Positions 58,301-64,000 of a DNA stretch of 64,000 nt are shown piece by piece. This stretch comes from Cerasicoccus frondis (GTDB lineage Bacteria > Verrucomicrobiota > Verrucomicrobiia > Opitutales > Cerasicoccaceae). A program made the position numbers and the translations under genes. Numbering within the stretch: the first letter of the stretch is position 1; each line of letters starts with the position of its first letter. The stretch lies in the NCBI GenBank assembly GCA_031296915.1, contig JAVDPC010000009.1:1-64000 (forward strand), in the 5' to 3' direction. Under the pieces are notes generated by a model. That model was given only the letters and a program-made list of their open reading frames with translations, was not told the DNA's origin and searched no databases.

Positions 58301-59220
58301 TCGATCTGGCCGAATACCTGATCATCGATTTCTCTTCTGATGACGGCACAGAACTCCTGACGGATGTCCTCCCGGACGACGACTTCGACGGCGACACCTT
58401 CTCGAATCTCGTGGAAGCCAATGCCGGCAGCGATCCGACTGACCCAACCAGCATTCCAGACAGCGACGGAGTGACCGTGGTCGTCGCCTCCAATGCCGAA
58501 GAGTTTGGCCCCGTCGCGGGCGCCTTCACCGTAACCCGTCCGGGCGGCGACGTGAGCCAACCGCTCGATGTGCTCTACACCGTCGGCGGCACGGCGACTC
58601 CTGATGCCGACTACACGGCGCTATCCAGCCTTGCAACCATTCCCGCGCAAAGCACCGCGACACAAATTCTCGTCACGCCACTGGCCGACACCGATGCAGA
58701 GGGCGCGGAATCCATCATCGTCAACCTCGTGGCAGACGACGCTTACACACTCGGCTCCCCCAGCTCCGCCACGCTCACGCTTAAGGACAAGCCGACCGAC
58801 GACTGGCGCTACCGCATGTTCGGTGAAAACCTTGGCCAGCCGGGCACCGCGCTCGATGAAGACTACGAACTCGATGGCGTCAAAAACCTGCTGGAATTCG
58901 CCCTGGCGTTGGACCCCTCGGTCAGCGATGAAATTGACCTGCCGCAGATAGTCACCGTGCCGAACCCGGGCAACGGCAAGCGCTACCTGACGCTCACCTA
59001 TACGGAGTCTGTGGACGCAACCGACCTCACTTTCACCGTGCAGGTGTCGAACGATCCCAACAGCGGCTGGGTCAGTGGCCCATCGAACGTAGTCGAGGTC
59101 ACGAGCGATCCCGCGCCCACGGATAGCGAAGGCAACCCCATCCGCACATTCCGCGACACCACCGCCATCGAAGACGACATCTTCGGCCACCGTTTTATCC
59201 GATTGCGCGTCACGGATTAG
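52396..59220 (+). CDS. Giant secreted protein with carboxypeptidase-regulatory and Calx-beta domains
   Basis: A ~2274-residue secreted protein. The signal peptide is MMIRNLLLLFFAIIAAQATWAQ. A carboxypeptidase-regulatory-like domain follows immediately (GQIIDESTDLPVEGATVLLD, GFYRLENVPPGAYELRVEH); similar beta-sandwich repeats recur over the next 1000 residues (for example VNVPVRLYTTTGG with DENGVATFNSLYY). The middle has no recognised domain. Toward the end are a thrombospondin-3-like Ca-binding stretch (NDSDGDSMLDLAEYL, DDDFDGDTFSNLVEA) and a Calx-beta domain (about residues 2025-2132; TVTRPGGDVSQPLDV, VGGTATPDADYTAL). It ends in the DGVKNLLEFALALDP module shared by verrucomicrobial secreted proteins. 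Probably surface- or matrix-associated. A GTG at 52372 would add eight residues. Confidence 0.88.
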   Translation: MMIRNLLLLFFAIIAAQATWAQNAMFRGQIIDESTDLPVEGATVLLDLDTEDDVIDYEATTGAFGFYRLENVPPGAYELRVEHIAFETVMEDVSPLSGETLRKSYALTRKAVYVGKELYTLYIQVRGAVSNWGLRYVPVTIQRFENAGDASPTHEWKRNADANGFVNFFAPPQGYYRFLINQPGELYSFAGWESYTTEGTAQDKVFVDQSYMASLYLKPIYQSLTFNVIGNDPKEGDGYTDVPLEDIYVEITGFDPFDDTQLMPTQVGRTDENGQITFEGLPGICYQYRCRKYGRYTQYGFYSGEIDDTMPYSTTRGIFPSDTIDESMDVPYNSLNIRVTTAYDREGFDYDAPLATTGVVGSNSEGYYRTGQAYSYEPVYDNTHNFLIAGKYRSELQRTAYVRTLTGIELAPGVSGYSTFYMQLQGSTTFEFMPGYGYTTPSPVIEAEIIPTEVQGRLVAADERSNLGAPDYRPLANKTFEFVEREGANLLPYGMDIIEVTTDEYGRFSLSLMPGIYGIRIDGMDDYYGKDVIITVLDSTNSDYYYFGGSITAWPTIEGWKDQTEYYDKSYEISQKMNLNGLAIDSGQDIDMEIRLEKELHSVEAVFNVQNDPTRSLVLTTGETGNLLESLAFSALIASNTMATLSDGVNTYQAKLEPHPSLNYRLVARFEAVAPGQDYELSINHPNYTCTPDTTVSFYDWPEPGYTPDELGFDTTVSDSIYTQSTPFGEYTINAVVESNFNTVPLVQFRTYYSSTEEYGNTLETYPSYIKFDGVSGVYALASGAKATASWSGWCNISGKWFQVGPGSLILINGPQATPEAAPPQFTSDLSVRSFYANDPTEEITGLTFHTGDAVIRTTPFAQSNYAMNNRPAKLGATDNWLWVEGSPILTSVSLNGDQPSLEYTVWASQGYEIKVTVTNQLTSEPLVNVPVRLYTTTGGPANEDLYDALIRTDENGVATFNSLYYADYFANIYAPGFEAQNFRLPISEAETVDDDHSLEFRLNKTLGLTPLPSPTIHTTGVPFNRAGAFLPGISRAGNQSVLNGFSAEEVLTMDWEIEASPTPHSYQLTEFDQADGSTSPASTINVSDEIVAAYLIDQRQFTNDFFSSEPVSNYTPEGQEPWLMRNYLNRLGASNSLSNEQQIQWHQKLTQTTVGENGATSRKFTGKVKLWELPPGDFDPAIVIITRLGAVGVYEVPYIDFPEKRLQGIPIPPWLGFAFDMIGFTAGVSATQDQIKEYVPNGKFIPFPEFSATIDLDDDDDQYINYEYALTLVQKEGQDSPGGDTTSVAQGILGGEFKTEGKITVPGKDRKIDFTVESTLSKEDIDISEYTPALMKNFDIEAEITAISGSVSTTASANIDPEAPWQARLTNVVTFNMDSAFRMNLTPVLGKIPYAGPALLSLDATGLLTFYGATEAGVGVQNTFTWTTLRPQNTFSSTTDPEPRQPRQHYLGGSELSDAEASSNGIENSYLLCFRFAFGIDAEAIGGNAGASGRISLTGNECAGLPSTAVEFNDFGDWPMINRISGGINVELDGYLNTPIKNFSKSWSWNLLTFDVQFGTENIFQMIPLDIADEVQDLAAYPIPDFMGSNGQVMDNFTPLADLSVGNETGFLFTEYDSSTGEVVLKLATPAGDFGYNDPIEIAREGYVGESAVLALDDGRTLIAWSAVDLADASDPLAQADLRYAISDINGNFSGPADITQLNGQSSQLQLHESGSLITAIWIDTPGAFSSSSDTLCLSEFSSGSWSAVETVGDPRQFELMTVASGGPSGPDYLDIFRVIDQVLYGFDYPTVQAFRWDGAALSLFDDQVAGTYGSFQGGTAYGEPDGTFVFITNPTNSGLFRYVLEPEGTNYVRDNDFVLTDLPRQLKVCYLDDATAPVVAYVWTSGTMNGTEIYYAFSDPDGNLLAGPNKLTGNPNGRYYDVQITALDNREFEVHALFENSPVELRKFIVSYDEGLSINDSDGDSMLDLAEYLIIDFSSDDGTELLTDVLPDDDFDGDTFSNLVEANAGSDPTDPTSIPDSDGVTVVVASNAEEFGPVAGAFTVTRPGGDVSQPLDVLYTVGGTATPDADYTALSSLATIPAQSTATQILVTPLADTDAEGAESIIVNLVADDAYTLGSPSSATLTLKDKPTDDWRYRMFGENLGQPGTALDEDYELDGVKNLLEFALALDPSVSDEIDLPQIVTVPNPGNGKRYLTLTYTESVDATDLTFTVQVSNDPNSGWVSGPSNVVEVTSDPAPTDSEGNPIRTFRDTTAIEDDIFGHRFIRLRVTD

Positions 59221-59262
59221 CACCAATTGCGTAGCGTTTTCAGCAGTAGCGCCCGTCATCCC

Positions 59263-59397
59263 TAACGGGCAGTTCCAGTGGAGTGGTATGGTGGCGCGGA
59301 TCGTCTCGATCCGCATTTCGTCGCGCTGGGGTAGCTGAATGAAACTGCGGATCGAGACGATCCGCGCCACCTTCAAGCAGGCTGAAACTGCCCGTTA
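59263..59397. repeat. Perfect 26-bp inverted repeat with outer 12-bp arms
   Basis: Left arm 59290-59315 and right arm 59346-59371 are perfect 26-bp reverse complements (GGTGGCGCGGATCG... / ...CGATCCGCGCCACC) with a 30-nt loop. Each arm is itself a small hairpin (GCGGATCG-TCT-CGATCCGC and its complement). Outside, TAACGGGCAGTT (59263) pairs with AACTGCCCGTTA (59386). The structure begins 43 bp after the giant protein's stop and may act as terminator or REP/MITE-like element. Confidence 0.88.
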
Positions 59398-59553
59398 GCG
59401 ATAACGGTCACTAGCTCCGAAAAAAGATACTTTCATGGCGCAGAAGGTTTGCCAAACTGCACTGAATCAATAGGATAATTTCCATCATGAATGGGTTCGC
59501 GCCATGCAGAAACTGTAGTGCATTCTTTGGCGACAGGAGGAACCCAAACTGGC

Positions 59554-59641
59554 GAAGTATCGCCGACTGCGCGACCAAGCGTCGCCGACTGTAGAACGAA
59601 GCATCGCCGACTCTCCGCAGAAGCGTCGCCGAGGCTTCTGT
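59554..59641. repeat. Four 22-bp tandem repeats with core GAAGCGTCGCCGACT
   Basis: Four units start at exactly 59554, 59576, 59598 and 59620. The first 15 bp of each are conserved (GAAGTATCGCCGACT, CAAGCGTCGCCGACT, GAAGCATCGCCGACT, GAAGCGTCGCCGAGG); the remaining 7 bp vary. The last unit is part of a CAGAAGC/GCTTCTG hairpin (59618-59640). The 22-bp period equals about two helical turns. The array lies between the giant secreted protein gene and a convergent histidine kinase gene. Confidence 0.88.
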
Positions 59642-59747
59642 CAAAACCACCTAAGGGTTGGGGCAGAGACCCACGGTTGTTTTGGTCTGAAACCAGTAGA
59701 GTTTTTCATCACCATAGATCGGTTGTTTCGATCCCTTACTACGCATC

Positions 59748-60950
59748 CTAATCCGCGGCTTCCAGCAGGCGCATGCGGCGGTGCTTTTTAGGGAATTGCA
59801 GCGTCACGACCGTGCCGGAGTTGGGGCGGCTATCGAGGCCGATCTGACCGCCGTGGTCGCGCATAATACGGCGGCAAATCATCATGCCGAGCCCGTTGCC
59901 CGTCGACTTGGTTGTGTGATAAGGCTGAAAGATTTTCGACAGGTCTTCCTGCGCAATGCCCACGCCGGTATCGGCAAATGAAAGGAACACGAACTCATCA
60001 TCCTCACGCGAAGCAATGCGCAGTTTACCACCAGCGTCCATGGCTTCCATCGCGTTCTTAACGACATTGAAAAACACCTGCTTAATCTGGTTGCGATCAC
60101 CCAGCACCACAGGCGGGTCGCCGTCCACCGTCACGTCGATATCGACGTTGAGATTCGTGAGCTCGGATCCGAGAAAGTTCAGCACTTCATCCAGCACATC
60201 CAACAGCGGCGCTTCTTGTAGATCCAGCGGTTGCGGTCGGATTGCCTGCAGGAAATTCGAGATGATGCCGTCAAGGCGTTGCACTTCGTTCGTACAGACA
60301 TCGACCGCTTTGCGCATCTTCTTTGCGGCCGCTTGATCCTCCAATTTCTTCACCTGGCGCTCCAGTAGTTGCAGGTGGATGTTGATCGAGTTCAGCGGAT
60401 TGCCCAGCTCGTGCGCCACACCGGCAGCAAGGTCAAAAATGCTGGAAATTTTCTCGTCCTGAATCAGTTGCTCCGTGGACAGTTTGTCCTCGGTGATGTC
60501 GGTCAGGATCATCGTGAACAGCGGCGCATCCTTGTCGCTTGTTTCGGCCTCAAAAGGCGTCAGGTAAATTCGCACAAAGCGATGCTCCGGGTAAGTGATC
60601 TCCAGCTCGCGGGCAATCGCCGCTGGCCGCACGCGCCGCCCCGAGCCATCAAGCCCGGTTGAAGCAAGGTTCATCGTACGCGCCAGATCGGGCACCGCTT
60701 TCCATACTGGGATTGTGCCAACGTCCTCGTCTTTGAGCCCCAGAATCGTCAGCGCAGCGGCGTTGGCGTACTCCACCAAACCACTCTTGCCGATGACGAG
60801 CACCCCTTCGCGAATAGCGTTAAACACCGCCTCAAGCAGCTCACGTTCACGCGCCAGCCGCTGCACGAGAATGGTGAGGTTCGTGGTGTCGAGATCGTCA
60901 AGACGCCCCAGGATGCGCTCCAGGGGTGAGGATTTGCTGCGCGCGGCCAT
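59748..60950 (-). CDS. PAS-domain sensor histidine kinase (NtrB-like)
   Basis: A 400-aa cytosolic histidine kinase. An N-terminal coiled segment leads to a PAS domain (residues about 37-150; [20 protein letters not shown]). HisKA contains His180 in [16 protein letters not shown], which is the NtrB/AtoS-type sequence. The ATPase has [18 protein letters not shown] (N box), FADTGVGI (G1) and [12 protein letters not shown] (G2). No membrane segment, so it senses a cytosolic signal. It probably drives a sigma-54-type response regulator, but no regulator gene is present in the window. It starts 87 bp downstream of the autotransporter stop on the same strand. Confidence 0.92.
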   Translation of the reverse strand: MAARSKSSPLERILGRLDDLDTTNLTILVQRLARERELLEAVFNAIREGVLVIGKSGLVEYANAAALTILGLKDEDVGTIPVWKAVPDLARTMNLASTGLDGSGRRVRPAAIARELEITYPEHRFVRIYLTPFEAETSDKDAPLFTMILTDITEDKLSTEQLIQDEKISSIFDLAAGVAHELGNPLNSINIHLQLLERQVKKLEDQAAAKKMRKAVDVCTNEVQRLDGIISNFLQAIRPQPLDLQEAPLLDVLDEVLNFLGSELTNLNVDIDVTVDGDPPVVLGDRNQIKQVFFNVVKNAMEAMDAGGKLRIASREDDEFVFLSFADTGVGIAQEDLSKIFQPYHTTKSTGNGLGMMICRRIMRDHGGQIGLDSRPNSGTVVTLQFPKKHRRMRLLEAAD

Positions 60951-61037
60951 GGAATGAAATGCTGTTCGCGAAAAACCGGCATTTCAACGCCAAAGCGCGG
61001 GTGTGTTCTCCGCCACGCGCTACAACAAATGCGTTTC

Positions 61038-64000
61038 CTAGAAACGGAAGCCCATGCGCAGGGAGACCGCATTGACGAGCAAGTTCTCCGAGAAGTTGTT
61101 GTCGTATTGGGCCCTGACTTCCCAGCCTCCATCGGTCACGAACTCGATGCCAGCTTCTGCCCGCCCAAAGAATTGGTCGTACTCGAATTCGCTCACGAGG
61201 ACGCCGCCAGCGACCGCGCCGCTGACCCGCGAACGCGTTTCCCAAGTCGAATCAGTCCATGCACTGACGCCAATTTTGGCGTAAGGTCGGAGGTAGGCGC
61301 CATCCAAATCAATGCGCATGCCTGCCTCTAACTCAGGAGAAAAGCCTGCCTGGAAATCGTCCTGGGATTCGAAGTGCTGATTCAAACCGCCGGCGCCAGT
61401 CTCACTGTAGGCCGGCACATCCACATTGACCAAATCAATGTTCATCGCGGGGCGCAGATACCAATTCGAAAAGGGTATGTTGTAGGCGGCTCTCAGGCGC
61501 GAGGAAACAATATGGCTCACCTGATGCGATTCCGCAACGAGGCCTGCTACCCGCCGTTGGAAATCCGTTTCAGAATAGGTGTAGGCGAGCGAAGCGCCGA
61601 CCAGCCAGTTTTCACCGATCAACTTCTTGGCCACGAGGCCGCCCGTGTAGCTGTTGCCATCGCCGCTAAACCCGCCGCCTTCACTGGTGATGTTCTGGTT
61701 CCCGTAAATGAAACCGCCACCCAGGAAAAAGTTATTGCCGACGTGCTGCTGTCCACCGACCTGATAGCGCCACTCGTCTTCCGAATAGCCACTGATCTGG
61801 TTATTCTTGTCGTACTGCAAGTCGGCATAATCGCCCCGCATATAGAAGCCTGTTCCCTCCGTCAACTGAGTCGTATTGCCCACGAATACCGGAATCGAAT
61901 GCAAGGTCGTGTGGTGGCGCGCCGCAGTCGAGGGCGCCACCGCTGGAGACACTGCATGAGCCTCCGGGCTCAAGCTCTGTAATCCACTCGCCAGTTGAGC
62001 GGAGGTCTGTGCATTGAGAATTGAAGCGATGGCGACATCCAGGTCAGCCGAATTGCCATTGGCCCATATGCTTTGTAGATACTTCGCGACATGCTGCTCG
62101 TTCTGGGTGAGCTTCGAAGCCTGATGCGATGACGAGCCCATAAAATCAACCGACTCGATGCTGAGCGATGTCTCAGTCCCGCTGGTGGTCACATTCCAAT
62201 TTACGACGAGTGAATCTTCGACAGCATCGAACGCCACATATGTCTCTGGGGAAGTCAGGAATGTATATGTCCCATTTAATCCTTGGCCCGAACCGATGAT
62301 CACAGGACGCAGGCCGCTTTCGATATTGGCCGTGCCGGATACCTGCAGTTGATCGTTCTGGTTATTGGCCGGATCAATTTCGACGTTCCAGACGCCAGTG
62401 TCCTGACGGAAATCGCCCTGCAAAGAAGTGGTCGAGATTTCATTAACCCCGCCCACGTTCAGCGTGCCTTGATTATTGAACTCGCCATAGCTCAACTGGA
62501 CGCTTGATCCAGGGTAAAAGGCGCCGGACCTGCCGTTGATAAAACCGGTTTGACCAGAGAAATCCAGATTACCGATAATCGTGCCAAGGTTCATCACGCT
62601 GGCGGCGCCGGTGTCTGTGGTGCGGATCGCAACGCCGGACTTCGCCTGCAGCGTGCCGCCTCTGAACAGAATGTTATTGTCAGTCCCGCCGTCCAACCAA
62701 ATGCCAGCGCCGTTGCCGTCCCCGCCATGGATGGAGCCGTCAAATTGAACGGTGATGGGGCCGGAGGGAGCCGTCGTGTCAATCGTGCCCTCAACTGACT
62801 GATAACCGCTTTGTGCGTAAATCCCCACTGAGCCGTCGCCTGTCACAGCGATGCTCCCCTTAAGGTTGATCGATACGCCTGCGCTGGCCTCGCCAAAATT
62901 GCCCGAACGTGAATCCCCATTATAGCCCGTTGGCAAGATAACGCCATCGGTGGTTCCAACTGCGACTCCGCCACCGCTGAGGCTCTGAGCGTAAATGCCA
63001 TGGGCATTCTTCCCGTGCGTCGTGATGGACATCGAGGCGTCGGGTGCGCTTTCGATGGTTACTGCGCCACCGACTCCAGAACCCAGCGTGGAGTCACTCA
63101 GGAAATTATCAAACGTTGCCCCCGAAGACTGGTCGGTCACCGCTCCGGTGTAGCCACCGCCGCCCCCAATGCTTTGCGCAAAAATGGCGATTGAGCCATC
63201 ACCCTCCGTCGTGATTGCCGCACCGTCACTCAGTTGAATGTCAACGGAGCCACCATCACCACTTCCGCCCAACACACTGCTTTCGGAATCGATGGTTACA
63301 TCAAATGACGTGCCGACTCCGTCGGTAAAGAAGCCTCCACCGCCACCAATAGACTGCGCGAAAACGCCAAAGGCATTCGCGCCATTGGTGTGGATCGTCC
63401 CCTGCTGGCTTACGGACACATCGCCACCGTTTCCAGTGCTGTCGGATGTCCCACCAAGCTTCAGCGTATAAGTGCCCGATGCATTCTGATAATTGCCAGT
63501 GAGGTACTCAAACACCTGCTCGAAATCGACTCCCACGCTCTCCAGTTCGGAGATCACTTCGTGCAAAACGCTCTCAAAGCCAGCATCATATTCATCATCC
63601 GATGTTGCGTTGCCATGATTGAGGAAACTGAGTCCTCCGCCCGCACCGATAGACTGGGCAACAATCGCATGCGACTCTTCGCCGATAGTTCGGACATGAC
63701 CATTATGATTAATATCAACACTGCCGCCTAAGCCACTCGACCCAGTTGATCCATCGCCGTGGTTACCGCCCAAAGTGAATTTGGCAGTGATCGACCAGGA
63801 CGATTCATCTGACCCAACGCCGGCAATGCCTCCGCCCCCGCCAACACTTTGCCCAAACAGGCCAAAGGATGAGTTTCCATCTGTGAACACGGATTCGTCA
63901 TTGGTAATTTCAACCTTACCCCCGTCTCCCGCCGCGCCGCCAGCGCCACCGGTGAGAAAATCTGCATTGAAGACATTACCGCCCTGGGCAACAGCCGCGC
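61038..64000 (-). CDS. Autotransporter (type V secretion), 5' truncated by window edge
   Basis: The frame stays open to the window's right edge, so at least 987 residues are visible and the signal peptide is missing. The passenger is built of repeats with the pattern G-FGQS-GGGGG (FGLFGQSVGGGGGIAGVGSD, HAIVAQSIGAGGGLSF, FGVFAQSIGGGGGFF, AIFAQSIGGGGGY, HGIYAQSLSGGGV, VGIYAQSG), typical of the right-handed beta-helix family. The last ~270 residues form the outer-membrane beta-barrel (YMRGDYADLQYDKNNQISGY, GGGFIYGNQNITSEG, VGASLAYTYSE), ending in aromatic MGFRF. A GTG at 63890 would be an internal codon. It is likely a surface adhesin or biofilm factor. Confidence 0.93.
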   Translation of the reverse strand, partial: AAVAQGGNVFNADFLTGGAGGAAGDGGKVEITNDESVFTDGNSSFGLFGQSVGGGGGIAGVGSDESSWSITAKFTLGGNHGDGSTGSSGLGGSVDINHNGHVRTIGEESHAIVAQSIGAGGGLSFLNHGNATSDDEYDAGFESVLHEVISELESVGVDFEQVFEYLTGNYQNASGTYTLKLGGTSDSTGNGGDVSVSQQGTIHTNGANAFGVFAQSIGGGGGFFTDGVGTSFDVTIDSESSVLGGSGDGGSVDIQLSDGAAITTEGDGSIAIFAQSIGGGGGYTGAVTDQSSGATFDNFLSDSTLGSGVGGAVTIESAPDASMSITTHGKNAHGIYAQSLSGGGVAVGTTDGVILPTGYNGDSRSGNFGEASAGVSINLKGSIAVTGDGSVGIYAQSGYQSVEGTIDTTAPSGPITVQFDGSIHGGDGNGAGIWLDGGTDNNILFRGGTLQAKSGVAIRTTDTGAASVMNLGTIIGNLDFSGQTGFINGRSGAFYPGSSVQLSYGEFNNQGTLNVGGVNEISTTSLQGDFRQDTGVWNVEIDPANNQNDQLQVSGTANIESGLRPVIIGSGQGLNGTYTFLTSPETYVAFDAVEDSLVVNWNVTTSGTETSLSIESVDFMGSSSHQASKLTQNEQHVAKYLQSIWANGNSADLDVAIASILNAQTSAQLASGLQSLSPEAHAVSPAVAPSTAARHHTTLHSIPVFVGNTTQLTEGTGFYMRGDYADLQYDKNNQISGYSEDEWRYQVGGQQHVGNNFFLGGGFIYGNQNITSEGGGFSGDGNSYTGGLVAKKLIGENWLVGASLAYTYSETDFQRRVAGLVAESHQVSHIVSSRLRAAYNIPFSNWYLRPAMNIDLVNVDVPAYSETGAGGLNQHFESQDDFQAGFSPELEAGMRIDLDGAYLRPYAKIGVSAWTDSTWETRSRVSGAVAGGVLVSEFEYDQFFGRAEAGIEFVTDGGWEVRAQYDNNFSENLLVNAVSLRMGFRF

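Noticed and set aside
59554..59641. CRISPR array
   Set aside because: The units are 22 bp in total with 7-bp variable parts, far too short for spacers, and there is no cas gene.

Overview
The window looks like a chromosomal segment of a Gram-negative, free-living bacterium, most probably Verrucomicrobiota (Opitutae / Puniceicoccales-Opitutales type). The support is a mixture: LPS/Kdo and periplasmic glucan genes, a menaquinone pair, a PEP-CTERM protein, a choice-of-anchor-I nucleotidase, and secreted proteins with the C-terminal 'nlleyAL' module common in that phylum. Lineage is inferred from gene content, not from a marker tree. No tRNA, rRNA, prophage, IS element, CRISPR array or cas gene was recognised. 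Shine-Dalgarno sequences are rare, even before dnaK, groES and groEL.

Layout. 0.1-7 kb: a minus-strand run (protoporphyrinogen oxidase, DUF695 protein, an AT-rich unknown, a large exported protein), then uppP and a second exported protein. 7-13.9 kb: a plus-strand run of hybrid sensor kinase, SAM hydroxide adenosyltransferase, K+ channel, UMF1-type MFS transporter, nitroreductase and hisA, closed by a strong terminator. 14-16.9 kb: MuiA/DUF4139 exported protein, Cdd1-like protein and GT25 glycosyltransferase on the minus strand. 17-21.6 kb: chaperone cluster dnaK - small unknown ORF - groES - groEL. 21.9-26.1 kb: opgG - small membrane protein - opgH for osmoregulated periplasmic glucans. 26.2-34.6 kb: AT-rich sulfotransferase, PEP-CTERM protein, giant 5'-nucleotidase/choice-of-anchor-I protein preceded by a Pho-box-like array, LRR_5 protein and a DASS symporter. 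34.7-41.9 kb: SGNH hydrolase, kdsB, small membrane protein, menE, menC, guaB, alpha/beta hydrolase. 42.4-47.9 kb: Spx/ArsC-like protein, TAT-exported aldo/keto reductase, AT-rich DUF4238 gene, then larB-larC and divergent larE for the nickel-pincer cofactor (no larA here). 48.3-52.3 kb: LolA-like protein and an RND/MMPL exporter fused to a cyclic-nucleotide-binding domain. 52.4-64 kb: a ~2270-residue secreted protein, a repeat-rich intergenic region, a PAS histidine kinase and a 5'-truncated autotransporter.

The most interesting non-genic signals are (i) a dispersed palindrome CTTTGCA-N-TGCAAAG found at least five times, twice inside genes in the same reading frame (LCNAK); (ii) four exact-period 22-bp tandem repeats plus a perfect 26-bp inverted repeat downstream of the giant secreted protein gene; (iii) phased TGTTAAG/CTTAACA direct repeats, Pho-box-like, upstream of the nucleotidase; (iv) an inverted/direct repeat cluster upstream of dnaK. 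None of these was tested against a database. I did not identify a clear new multi-gene system.
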